The notes beneath the pieces were generated by a model, which saw nothing but the letters and a program-made list of their open reading frames with translations, did no database searches and was not told the origin of the DNA. Positions 51,361-59,986 of a stretch of DNA of 64,000 nucleotides are shown here, piece by piece. Source of the stretch: Pseudomonas sp. TNT3 (GTDB lineage Bacteria; Pseudomonadota; Gammaproteobacteria; Pseudomonadales; Pseudomonadaceae); assembly GCF_010095445.2 (NCBI RefSeq), contig NZ_WFGV02000026.1, forward strand, positions 18,376 through 82,375, read 5' to 3'. The position numbers were made by a program, and so were the translations under genes. How positions within the stretch are numbered: position 1 is the stretch's first letter; the number at the start of each line of letters is the position of its first letter.

Positions 51361-51777
51361 CTACTCAGGAATCACCGCAATCACATCAATCTCCATCAAC
51401 CATTGCGGCTGCCCCAACGCCGACACCACCAATCCGGTCGAAATCGGAAACACACCTTTGAGCCACTTCCCGACTTCCTGATACACCGGCTCGCGATAAC
51501 GCGGATCGATCAAATAGGTCGTGGTTTTGACAATGTGACTCAAGTCGCTGCCAGCCTCTTCCAGCAACTGCTTGACGTTGCGCATCGCCTGCTCGGTCTG
51601 TGCACGCGGGTCACCGAGGCCGATCAGTTTGCCCTCGAAATCGGTCCCGACCTGGCCACGGACATACACCGTGTTGCCGGCGCGCACGGCCTGGCAAAGG
51701 TCGTTGTCCAGGCTCTGGTTCGGGTAGGTTTCCTTGGTGTTGAACATGCGAATACGGGTATGGGTTGGCGTGGACAT
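51361..51777 (-). CDS. RidA family protein
   Basis: A 138-residue YjgF/RidA-type protein (GGAG six bases upstream). The pattern of VYVRGQVGTDFEGK, ALGQPQWLMEIDVIAV and TEQAMRNVKQLLEEAG matches the family. RidA proteins remove reactive enamine/imine intermediates from PLP or oxidase reactions; some variants are enamidases or acyl hydrolases. It directly follows the monooxygenase (21 bases), which could produce imine products. Confidence 0.88.
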   Translation of the reverse strand: MSTPTHTRIRMFNTKETYPNQSLDNDLCQAVRAGNTVYVRGQVGTDFEGKLIGLGDPRAQTEQAMRNVKQLLEEAGSDLSHIVKTTTYLIDPRYREPVYQEVGKWLKGVFPISTGLVVSALGQPQWLMEIDVIAVIPE

Positions 51778-51798
51778 GTGTGGCTCCTGAAGAAAGAA

Positions 51799-53109
51799 TT
51801 AAGCACTGACCGGCGTTTTAGCCGTGACCGCAAGTGGCTCGGCCTGACGTTGAGCGGCATCGTGGTAGTCCAGGTAAGAACGCTGGATGGCGATGTGATC
51901 GGCCACGTATTTGGCGTCGTGCCAGACGCCCCAAATGAACGAAGAACCCCGGCGGGATTGCCACGGCAGGCCGAGGAAATAAATGCCTGGCTCGCTGGCG
52001 ACACCGCGCTGATGCTGTGGTTTTCCGTGGCCATCGAAGGCGTCAACCTTCAGCCAGCTGTAATCCGTGGCGAAACCGGTGGCCCAGATGATCGACGTCA
52101 CGCCGGCCTTGGCCAGGTCGAGTTCCAGGATCGGATGAGTGACGCATTCCGGGTCCGGGAACGTGTGCCGCGCCTCGGGCTCTTCCGGCAGGTCCAGGCC
52201 ATTGCGTTCGATGTAGGCGTCGGCGGCATTCAGCAGCGCCAGGTAATTCTCGTCACCGCGCGCCAGGTTCTCGGCCAGATTCGGCTGGAAAGTCGCCACC
52301 GCGCCATTGAACGCCTGGGTCAGCCCGACCAGCGTCATTCCGCGATGGGCCAGGCCCCGGAAGTCCACGGTGCGCCCGCCATGAGCACCACTGACCGCAA
52401 TGGTCACGTGCTCCCGACCAGGCTTCATGGCGGCCTGATCCCACTCGCCGAGTACACCCAGCCACCAGCAGAAATCACGGTTGCGATAAGCGCGAGGAGG
52501 GCGGTCGTGTGCGCCCACAGACAGGTAGACCTTCTTGCCGGCGCGCTGCAATTCATCGGCGATCTGCACACCCGATGAGCCTGCGCCGACCACCAGCACG
52601 GCACCTTCGGGCAACTGCGCAGGATTACGGTAGTCAGCGGAATGGATCTGCTGGAGCGGCACGTCTTTCGGCGCGATCGGCGGGATGACCGGACGCTGGA
52701 ACGGCCCGGTGGCCGCGACAACACGGTTGGCTTCGATCACGCCCTCGGAGGTTTCGATGGTGAAGCCCGGACGACCCACATTACGTTCGACCTTCAGTAC
52801 ATCCACGCCGGTACGGATGGGGGCGTTGAATTTCTTTGCGTACGCTTCGAAGTAATCGGCTACCCGCTCTTTCGGGGCGAAGCCGTCGGGGCTGAGGTCG
52901 TCGAACTCAAGACCGGGAAATCGATCGTGCCACGCCGGACCGTTGGCCACCAACGAGTCCCAGCGCCCGGTGCGCCAACGCTCGGCAATACGGTTGCGCT
53001 CCAGCACCAGGTGCGGCACGCCGAGTTTGCTCAGGTGCTCGCTCATCGCCACGCCAGCCTGACCGGCGCCCACAATCAGCGTGTCTGTTTTTATTTTATC
53101 AGTGGTCAT
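51799..53109 (-). CDS. Flavin-containing monooxygenase-like FAD/NAD(P) oxidoreductase
   Basis: 436 residues from ATG 53109 (AAGGG seven bases upstream); an earlier start at 53154 has no support. Two dinucleotide folds are clear: FAD site IVGAGQAGVAMSEHL (about 12-25) and NADPH site VVGAGSSGVQIAD (about 168-180), with FATDYSWLK near the end. This is the single-component flavin monooxygenase/YUCCA-like type that hydroxylates or N-oxidises soft nucleophiles. First of five same-strand genes. Confidence 0.87.
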   Translation of the reverse strand: MTTDKIKTDTLIVGAGQAGVAMSEHLSKLGVPHLVLERNRIAERWRTGRWDSLVANGPAWHDRFPGLEFDDLSPDGFAPKERVADYFEAYAKKFNAPIRTGVDVLKVERNVGRPGFTIETSEGVIEANRVVAATGPFQRPVIPPIAPKDVPLQQIHSADYRNPAQLPEGAVLVVGAGSSGVQIADELQRAGKKVYLSVGAHDRPPRAYRNRDFCWWLGVLGEWDQAAMKPGREHVTIAVSGAHGGRTVDFRGLAHRGMTLVGLTQAFNGAVATFQPNLAENLARGDENYLALLNAADAYIERNGLDLPEEPEARHTFPDPECVTHPILELDLAKAGVTSIIWATGFATDYSWLKVDAFDGHGKPQHQRGVASEPGIYFLGLPWQSRRGSSFIWGVWHDAKYVADHIAIQRSYLDYHDAAQRQAEPLAVTAKTPVSA

Positions 53110-53441
53110 CTCTCTACCCTTCGATGTGGGATTCAGGCGGTTATGGCCTGCCATCTCTTGGGCTCAAGACTAGGGATCACCCTGGTATCGGTAAAATATT
53201 ATTAAGCTGGCATTTGAGTATAAATAACTGATGCAGAGTGTTTTGTTCCCCGTGACGGGTAGGAGCAGAGCGCATCTGCTGTTAATGACAGAGGTGTCTG
53301 TCAGGGTTTTCTATTTTTGCGTAGGAATCTTCTGGATTTTGTCCGAAGGGTGGAATGGCTCCGTCGGATGGTCCATCGTTTGCGCCACTGAAAGGATTTT
53401 TGTCACGGCAATGATTGTCGTGTGTATGTCTGGAGGCGGTG
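53110..53441. other. Intergenic region, 332 bases, upstream of the type VI secretion genes
   Basis: Between the divergent monooxygenase and tssB genes, so it must carry both promoters. A short hairpin CCCG-TGA-CGGG is at about 53249-53259. No sigma-54 site or clear -35/-10 pair was found by eye. Confidence 0.45.
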
Positions 53442-53945
53442 ATGACGTCAAGCAGTTTTCAAAACGAAGTGCCCAAGGCACGGGTCAACATAAAACTCGA
53501 TTTGCATACCGGCGGTGCGCAGAAAAAAGTCGAGTTGCCATTGAAGTTAATGGTGATGGGTGATTACAGCAACGGCAAAGAGCAGCGGGTAATCTCGGAA
53601 CGCACCAAAATCGGCATCAACAAAAATAATTTCGACAGCGTACTGGCCCAGTTCTCCCCGGACCTGAAGCTGGCGGTAAAAAACACCCTCGTGGATGACA
53701 GCGCCGAAAGCCCGGTCGAATTGAATTTTCAAAGCATGAAGGATTTCGAGCCTGAGCAGGTGGCCCGGCAGATCCCGCAACTGCGCGCATTGCTGGCCAT
53801 GCGCAACCTGTTGCGCGACCTCAAGTCGAACTTGCTGGACAACGCCACCTTTCGACACGAACTGGAGCGCATCCTCAAAGATGATGCACTGAGTGATGAG
53901 CTGCGAGCTGAATTGGCCGCCTTGGCACCCCAAGAAAGTCGTTAA
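53442..53945 (+). CDS. tssB: Type VI secretion system contractile sheath small subunit
   Basis: 167 residues from ATG 53442 (GGAGG five bases before); a longer frame from 53415 has no ribosome site. The start VPKARVNIKLDLHTGGAQKK, KLMVMGDY and the mid-helix QIPQLRALLAMRNLLRDLKS are typical TssB/VipA. With TssC it forms the sheath that contracts to fire the Hcp tube. It opens the cluster. Confidence 0.93.
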   Translation: MTSSSFQNEVPKARVNIKLDLHTGGAQKKVELPLKLMVMGDYSNGKEQRVISERTKIGINKNNFDSVLAQFSPDLKLAVKNTLVDDSAESPVELNFQSMKDFEPEQVARQIPQLRALLAMRNLLRDLKSNLLDNATFRHELERILKDDALSDELRAELAALAPQESR

Positions 53946-53980
53946 TTCACTTCAGATTATTTAAAGGGAATTTTTTCGTA

Positions 53981-55519
53981 ATGAACACAGAAAGTTCTAA
54001 CGTGCAATCGCGCGGCGCTACAGTGTTGTCTGAAGAAAGCAAAGGCGTTTATAGCGCCCTGTTTGGCAAGATCAATCTCAGTCCAATTACAACATTGGGC
54101 GGAATCGAAGTTTTCCAAAATGCCGAAGCGCTTTCTGAAGCCTCTGTCGATGAACGGGTAACGGCCGCCGTCAGTGTATTCATGAATTTGCTCAAGCAGT
54201 CCGCACAGAAAGTCGAGCGTCTGGACAAGACGCTACTGGATGAACACATAGCGTCCCTGGATGCACAGATCAGTCGCCAACTTGACGCCGTCATGCACCA
54301 CCCTGATTTCCAGCGAGTGGAATCAACATGGCGGGGTGTCAAATCGTTGGTCGATCAGACGGATTTCCGCCAGAACGTCCGTATCGAATTGCTGGATGTC
54401 AGCAAGGATCACCTGGTCCAGGACTTCGAGGACGCACCGGAAATCGCCCAGAGTGGTTTGTATGTTCATACCTATATCCAGGAATACGACACGCCGGGTG
54501 GTGAGCCGATAGCGGCGGCCATTTCCAACTATGAATTCGACCGCAGTCCACAGGACATTGCCCTGTTGCGCAATATTTCCAAGGTGTCGGCGGCAGCGCA
54601 CATGCCTTTCATAGGTTCTGTCGGTCCCGCCTTTTTTGGCAAAAAATCGATGGAAGAAGTTGCGGCCATCAAGGATATCGGCAACTACTTTGACCGTGCG
54701 GAGTACATCAAGTGGAAGGCCTTCCGTGATAGCGATGACGCGCGCTACATCGGCTTGCTCATGCCGCGCGTGCTGGGCCGACTGCCTTATGGCCCGGACA
54801 CCATTCCAGTACGCAGCTTCAATTACATCGAAAGCGTCAAGGGGCCGGATCACGACAAGTACCTGTGGACCAATGCCTCGTTTGCCTTCGCTGCAAACAT
54901 GGTGAAGAGCTTTATTGCCAATGGCTGGTGCGTGCAGATTCGGGGCCCTCAGTCGGGTGGCGCCGTCACCGAGTTGCCGATCCACTTGTACGATCTGGGT
55001 ACCGGGAACCAGGTGAAGATTCCATCGGAAGTGATGATTCCGGAGACCCGCGAATTTGAATTCGCCAACCTCGGCTTCATTCCACTCTCCTATTACAAGA
55101 ATCGCGATTACGCCTGTTTCTTCTCGGCCAACTCGACCCAGAAGCCGGCGCTGTACGACACGGCGGACGCCACTGCCAACAGTCGGATCAACGCACGATT
55201 GCCCTACATCTTCCTGCTCTCGCGCATTGCTCACTATTTGAAGCTGATCCAGCGCGAGAACATCGGTACGACCAAAGATCGTCGTTTACTGGAACTGGAA
55301 CTGAACAAATGGATCGGCAGCCTGGTGACTGAAATGACGGATCCGGGTGACGACTTGCAGGCGTCGCACCCGCTGCGTGATGCGAAAGTCACAGTCGAAG
55401 ACATCGAAGACAATCCAGGCTTCTTCCGCGTCAAGTTGTATGCCGTACCGCATTTCCAGGTGGAAGGCATGGACGTCAATTTGTCCCTGGTTTCGCAGAT
55501 GCCCAAGGCGAAGGCCTAA
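53981..55519 (+). CDS. tssC: Type VI secretion system contractile sheath large subunit
   Basis: A 512-residue TssC/VipB protein. WRGVKSLVDQTDFRQNVRIE and the later LMPRVLGRLPYG and KGPDHDKYLWTNASFAFAANM runs are the conserved core, and DYACFFSANSTQKP is near the C terminus. It pairs with TssB to make the sheath. Confidence 0.95.
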   Translation: MNTESSNVQSRGATVLSEESKGVYSALFGKINLSPITTLGGIEVFQNAEALSEASVDERVTAAVSVFMNLLKQSAQKVERLDKTLLDEHIASLDAQISRQLDAVMHHPDFQRVESTWRGVKSLVDQTDFRQNVRIELLDVSKDHLVQDFEDAPEIAQSGLYVHTYIQEYDTPGGEPIAAAISNYEFDRSPQDIALLRNISKVSAAAHMPFIGSVGPAFFGKKSMEEVAAIKDIGNYFDRAEYIKWKAFRDSDDARYIGLLMPRVLGRLPYGPDTIPVRSFNYIESVKGPDHDKYLWTNASFAFAANMVKSFIANGWCVQIRGPQSGGAVTELPIHLYDLGTGNQVKIPSEVMIPETREFEFANLGFIPLSYYKNRDYACFFSANSTQKPALYDTADATANSRINARLPYIFLLSRIAHYLKLIQRENIGTTKDRRLLELELNKWIGSLVTEMTDPGDDLQASHPLRDAKVTVEDIEDNPGFFRVKLYAVPHFQVEGMDVNLSLVSQMPKAKA

Positions 55520-55558
55520 GCCCCTTCGACCCCAATCACTTCGTAGGGAAACGACGTA

Positions 55559-56914
55559 ATGAAGATAGACCGCCCCTTATGGGTCGCGGGGGCTCTGTTG
55601 TCTCCGCAGCAATTCCAGCAGCAAGCGCGCTGGGAAGCCTGGGCCAACGAGCGACTCGCGCATTTGTCCCTGGTGCATCCCTGGGGCGTTCAGGCCGTGG
55701 CGTTTGACCTGCAAGCACTGCGATTGGGCAAGCTCAAAGCCACTCAGCTGTGCTTGCGAATGCCCGATGGCACCTTGATCGATACCGATCATATAGACCG
55801 GCTGCCACCGGGTCTGGAGTTGACCAGCCTGCTGCCCGATGACATTCAGAACCCGATATTGGTATTGGCATTGCCACTGGAACAAGCCAATGGCAACAAC
55901 TGCCTTTTCGACGCTACCAGGGCAGATCGGCCGATCCGCTATCGCCAGGCCTGGCGTGATGTGCAGGACGTTTATGCCGACGAGGTGCAATCGATCGCCG
56001 TTCTGGAGCACATGCTGAGCCTGCGCTTCGATCACGACGAGAACGGCGATTACCTGACATGTCCCATTGCACGTCTGGTGCGCGACGGGCAGGGCGGATG
56101 GAGCCTCGATCCAGCCTATGTGCCGCCGCTGCTCAGCTTCGCTGCTCATCCCGGCTTGCTGATCCAGTTCGACAACCTGCTGACCCAGCTGGCTGCCAAG
56201 CGCCAACGACTGATGGGCATGCGCCGGGAGAGCAACCAGCGCATGGCAGACTTTGCCGTGGCCGATGTATCGCTGTTCTGGTTACTCAACGCCCTGAACA
56301 CCTACCAACCGGTACTGATGGATTTCAAAGCCTGGCCCGTGCGACATCCCGAACAGGTCTATCTGGAATTGACGAAGCTGGCCGGCGGCTTGCTGACCTT
56401 TTCCCTGGAACACGATCTCGACCAGATACCCGCGTACCGGCACGAACACCTGGAAGCGGTGTTCCCGCCGTTGATGGGCATGATCTCCACGCTGCTCGAG
56501 GCGAGTCTTCCTTCGCGGGTTGTTGCACTGACATTGGAGAACAGCAGTGCCAACCGTTGGCAGGTCACCCTCAATGATGCCCGACTGCGCGAACGTGATA
56601 GCGCGGACTTCTATCTGTCCGTGCGGTGCCGGCTGCCAGCAGTTGAACTGCAAGGCCAGTTCCCGCGCCTGTGCAAGGTCGGTACCCCGGATGATGTCGA
56701 TCATCTGATCAACGCCGCGCTCGATGGTGTGCCGTTGCAATCGCTCAGCCATGTCCCGGCAGCCATCCCCCTGCGTCTGGAAAACCAGTACTTCGCCCTT
56801 GATCTGAGCCACCCCAAGGGGCAAGCCATGCTGGCGGCAGGGGTCTGTGCATTCTACGTCCCGAGCACTCTGGTCGACGTGAAGCTTGAACTGTTCGCGG
56901 TGCTGCGCACATGA
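55559..56914 (+). CDS. tssK: Type VI secretion system baseplate protein
   Basis: A 451-residue TssK. LWVAGALLSPQQFQQQARWE at the N terminus matches the family opening, and the following beta-rich domain with LSFAAHPGLLIQF and later helices fits. TssK links the baseplate to the membrane complex (TssL/TssM). It is between tssC and tssL, the stop overlapping the tssL start by ATGA. Confidence 0.9.
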   Translation: MKIDRPLWVAGALLSPQQFQQQARWEAWANERLAHLSLVHPWGVQAVAFDLQALRLGKLKATQLCLRMPDGTLIDTDHIDRLPPGLELTSLLPDDIQNPILVLALPLEQANGNNCLFDATRADRPIRYRQAWRDVQDVYADEVQSIAVLEHMLSLRFDHDENGDYLTCPIARLVRDGQGGWSLDPAYVPPLLSFAAHPGLLIQFDNLLTQLAAKRQRLMGMRRESNQRMADFAVADVSLFWLLNALNTYQPVLMDFKAWPVRHPEQVYLELTKLAGGLLTFSLEHDLDQIPAYRHEHLEAVFPPLMGMISTLLEASLPSRVVALTLENSSANRWQVTLNDARLRERDSADFYLSVRCRLPAVELQGQFPRLCKVGTPDDVDHLINAALDGVPLQSLSHVPAAIPLRLENQYFALDLSHPKGQAMLAAGVCAFYVPSTLVDVKLELFAVLRT

Positions 56915-57594
56915 ACCTGAACCCATCCAACGACCCTACGTCGATGTCCGTGGATATCGACGCCCTGTTGCAGGACAGCTACCTGTTGGTCGTGGAGCTG
57001 CGACAGGGGGCTTGCGCGCTGAACACAGACAAACTGTCGGCGCTTTGCATCAAGCAGATCGAACTCGTTCGCCGCCTGCTCAAGGAGGCAGGCCTGAGCT
57101 CGCGCAGCATCGACCACATCAGCCATGCTCAATGCGCTTTGCTGGATGAAACCGTGCTGGGTCGCGGCAAGGATGAAGACCATGCCAAATGGGCACGCAA
57201 GCCCTTGCAGGCAAGGTTTTTCAACCGTCATCAGGCCGGTGAGTTTCTGTATGAAGACATGCGCGAAGTGCTGCGCGAACCTTCGGCCGACCAGCATGTG
57301 CTGACAGCCTTTCATCGGGTGCTGATGCTCGGTTTTCAGGGCCGTTATCGTGATGCGAACGATCCCGAGCGTGAACAACTGGTAGTCGCCCTGACAGCCC
57401 GTGTAGCGCCTTTGAAACTCAGTCATACGTTACCGACCCACATTAATGTGGGTCGCCGGATGAAGGCGTTTTACTGGTTGCGTTCGCCATTGGCTCATGT
57501 GCTGGCGGCCAGCCTGCTGCTCGTGGGTGTCTGGTGGGGGCTGGATCATCTGTTGAATGGCGTCATCGCCTCGCTCTCATCGGTCCAGGCGTGA
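56911..57594 (+). CDS. tssL: Type VI secretion system membrane protein, DotU family
   Basis: A 227-residue DotU/IcmH-type TssL. The cytoplasmic domain has LLKEAGLSSRSIDHISHAQC, then EFLYEDMREVL and FQGRYRD, all family hallmarks; a single membrane helix lies at the C terminus (HVLAASLLLVGVWWGLDHLL). Unlike some TssL proteins it has no C-terminal peptidoglycan-binding domain; that domain is found in the next gene. Confidence 0.92.
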   Translation: MNLNPSNDPTSMSVDIDALLQDSYLLVVELRQGACALNTDKLSALCIKQIELVRRLLKEAGLSSRSIDHISHAQCALLDETVLGRGKDEDHAKWARKPLQARFFNRHQAGEFLYEDMREVLREPSADQHVLTAFHRVLMLGFQGRYRDANDPEREQLVVALTARVAPLKLSHTLPTHINVGRRMKAFYWLRSPLAHVLAASLLLVGVWWGLDHLLNGVIASLSSVQA

Positions 57595-57601
57595 GGGGCA
57601 A

Positions 57602-59377
57602 ATGACGCTGAAACTCAAGAAAGCACTGTTGCTGTGGACGGGTGCGCTTGCATTGGCGCTGTTGGCCTTTCTCCCGCTTGCAGGCTGGGGGCAACTATTC
57701 ACGGCGTTGACGGTGATGTGTGGCGTCGCGCTCGCCTTGATTCAGGCAGTACGCCGGGCTTCGCGCCAGCGCAAACGCCTGGAGTTTGCGCACAGATTGA
57801 CGCTGCCTCCAGCGGCTTACCGTCAGCCCGTGATACTGGTGTGCGGTGACGGGCTGGATGGTCTGTTTGGTGCGACAGCCGACGAACAACCCGCGCTACG
57901 CGTGACCGAACACGGATGTTATTTGCGGGTATCTCATCTGGAGCAACTGCCGCACTTAACTGACAGCATCATGGCCGTGCGGCCGCAATGGTGCGGTCAG
58001 CTCAGTGTGATGTTCGTTGCCAACCCGGCTGAACACACTGATGCCGCGATGCTGGCCGGGCAGGTGCATGCGTTCAGTTATCAGTGGGCACAGAGTCGCA
58101 AGCACGGCCTGGCACTGCCGCTTCTGCTGGTGAGCTATCTGCAAGCCTCACGAGGCGAGGGGCCCTGGTTCAGCTGGGAAGCAGGCCAATCGAATTCACG
58201 TGTTTACGAGGCCGGCGCTTGCCACAGTCTGGGCGAATGGCAACGTCAAATTGTCAACGGCGTGGCGACGACCCATCGCTTCCAGACCAGCGTGCAACTC
58301 GACAGTGCAGCGGCTTGGTTGGCTGATCACGTCATGCCACATTTGACGGCCTATAAACGCCATGCTGTCAGCCCGCCGACGGTCAGTGCGATCACGCTTG
58401 TGCCGGCATTGCCCCATAGCGTGAAAGGCAACCTGTGGCAGCATTGGCTGCGTGACAAGGGGGCGCTAGTAGAACACGCGCCAGCGGTCGGCACGTCTCT
58501 GCCGTTTCCCGACCCCTTGCTGCATTTGCTTCCCACGAAAGCTCAACGATCTCCAGTGCATCGCGCCGGTGTGATTGCCGTGTGGTTGTTCACCGCCGCA
58601 GGTGTCATGGCCTTGGCCAGCTCCGCCTGGCAGAACACGTTGCTGCTACGCCAGGTCAGTGACGACCTGCGCCGTTACACGACCATTGCGCCGTTAGAGC
58701 ACCGTGACAGGCCCGGGTTTGTCCTGCGTGAGGAGGCATTGAGTGCTCTACGCGAGGACGCAGCGCGTCTGGACAGTTACTACCGGCAAGGTGAGCCACT
58801 TGCATTAGGACTCGGCCTGTATCGCGGTGAAATTCTGCGAACCCGGCTGCTGTCGACGATTGCCGATCACCGTGAACTCTCGGCGGGACCAATGCCCGTG
58901 GGAGCACCCAGGCCGGTGCGGCTGAACAGCCTGTCGCTGTTCCGCACCGGTAGCGCACAACTCAAGCCTGAGTCGACCAAGGTACTGATCGATGCCTTGA
59001 ACGACATCAAGGCTCAGCCTGGCTGGTTGATTGTCATCACCGGGCACACCGACGCCGTTGGCAGTGACGATCACAATCTAAAGCTCTCCCGAGACCGCGC
59101 CTCGGCGGTGCACGACTGGATGCGCCAAATGGGTGGCATCCCAGACAACTGTTTTGCAGTGCAGGGCATTGGCAAAAGCCAACCCATCGCCAGCAATGAC
59201 ACCGAAGCCGGGCGCTCGGCCAACCGTCGCGTCGATATCCGTCTGGTGCCGGAAGTGGGGGCGTGCGAGTTCCCCACGGCGGGACCAGACCTGCAACCCC
59301 CTGTCGCCTTACGCGACATCCATCCAAGAAAAGGAGTTTCACATGGCAATTCCGGTTTACCTGTGGCTGAAAGATGA
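57602..59377 (+). CDS. OmpA-domain protein with TssM-like N-terminal topology
   Basis: 591 residues from ATG 57602. Two membrane helices (about 8-28 and 31-50) are followed by a cytoplasmic region of about 270 residues, a third membrane helix (about 322-341) and a periplasmic part with the segment LGLGLYRGE (402-410), like the periplasmic start of TssM/IcmF. A C-terminal OmpA domain (about 442-550: FRTGSAQLKPES, GHTDAVGSDDHNLKLS, NRRVDIRL) binds peptidoglycan. It appears to be a shortened TssM-like protein fused to a peptidoglycan anchor. No Walker A is visible in the cytoplasmic part. Its last 35 bases overlap hcp. Confidence 0.8.
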   Translation: MTLKLKKALLLWTGALALALLAFLPLAGWGQLFTALTVMCGVALALIQAVRRASRQRKRLEFAHRLTLPPAAYRQPVILVCGDGLDGLFGATADEQPALRVTEHGCYLRVSHLEQLPHLTDSIMAVRPQWCGQLSVMFVANPAEHTDAAMLAGQVHAFSYQWAQSRKHGLALPLLLVSYLQASRGEGPWFSWEAGQSNSRVYEAGACHSLGEWQRQIVNGVATTHRFQTSVQLDSAAAWLADHVMPHLTAYKRHAVSPPTVSAITLVPALPHSVKGNLWQHWLRDKGALVEHAPAVGTSLPFPDPLLHLLPTKAQRSPVHRAGVIAVWLFTAAGVMALASSAWQNTLLLRQVSDDLRRYTTIAPLEHRDRPGFVLREEALSALREDAARLDSYYRQGEPLALGLGLYRGEILRTRLLSTIADHRELSAGPMPVGAPRPVRLNSLSLFRTGSAQLKPESTKVLIDALNDIKAQPGWLIVITGHTDAVGSDDHNLKLSRDRASAVHDWMRQMGGIPDNCFAVQGIGKSQPIASNDTEAGRSANRRVDIRLVPEVGACEFPTAGPDLQPPVALRDIHPRKGVSHGNSGLPVAER

Positions 59378-59834
59378 CGGCGGCGCCGACATCAAAGGGT
59401 CGGTGGACGTACAGAAGCGTCAGGGAAGTATTGAGGTGGTCGCCCAGGACCATAGCCTTTACATCCCGACCGACAACAACACGGGCAAGTTGACCGGGAC
59501 GCGGGTGCACACCCCGTTCCTCTTTACCAAGGAAATCGACTCCTCCAGTCCGTATCTCTACAAGGCGGTGACCACCGGACAGACGCTCAAGAGCGCCGAG
59601 TTCAAGTGGTACCGCATTGATGAAGGCGGCGAGGAGGTCGAGTACTTCATCACCAAGTTGGAAAACGTAAAGGTCGTGAAAGTCGCGCCAAAAATGCACG
59701 ACGTCAAGGACCCGGCCAAGGAGAAGCACAACCACCTGGAACAGGTTGAGTTGCGTTACGAAAAGGTCACCTGGACCTACAAGGACGGCAACATCATCCA
59801 CTCCGATTCCTGGAACGAACGCCAGAGCGCCTGA
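59343..59834 (+). CDS. hcp: Type VI secretion system tube protein
   Basis: A 163-residue Hcp. MAIPVYLWLKDDGGADIKGS is the family start, FLFTKEIDSSSPYLYKAVTTG and EYFITKLENVKVVKVAP follow. It forms hexamers that stack into the tube. The start has GGAG six bases before and overlaps the end of the previous gene by 35 bases in another frame. A strong hairpin follows the stop (59841-59874). Confidence 0.95.
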   Translation: MAIPVYLWLKDDGGADIKGSVDVQKRQGSIEVVAQDHSLYIPTDNNTGKLTGTRVHTPFLFTKEIDSSSPYLYKAVTTGQTLKSAEFKWYRIDEGGEEVEYFITKLENVKVVKVAPKMHDVKDPAKEKHNHLEQVELRYEKVTWTYKDGNIIHSDSWNERQSA

Positions 59835-59840
59835 TGCAAC

Positions 59841-59874
59841 AGGTCCGGCAGACAGGTTCAAGTCTGCCGGACCT
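59841..59874 (+). other. Strong hairpin downstream of hcp
   Basis: AGGTCCGGCAGAC and GTCTGCCGGACCT form a perfect 13-base stem with an eight-base loop, seven bases after the hcp stop and before clpV. No T-run follows. It could stabilise the hcp 3' end, give a processing site or partly stop transcription, allowing more hcp than clpV transcript. Confidence 0.65.
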
Positions 59875-59986
59875 CTGGTGTGCAGGGTTGAGCGTCTGTT
59901 CGCGGGCGCTCAGCCAAACACATCAAGCGCCAGGCTTATTGCTTGCCCCGACGACACCTCGCGAATACCGAACAAGGATGTAACGC

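Noticed and set aside
53231..53563. Open frame of 110 codons overlapping tssB start
   Set aside because: No ribosome site and overlaps most of a well supported tssB start in another frame.
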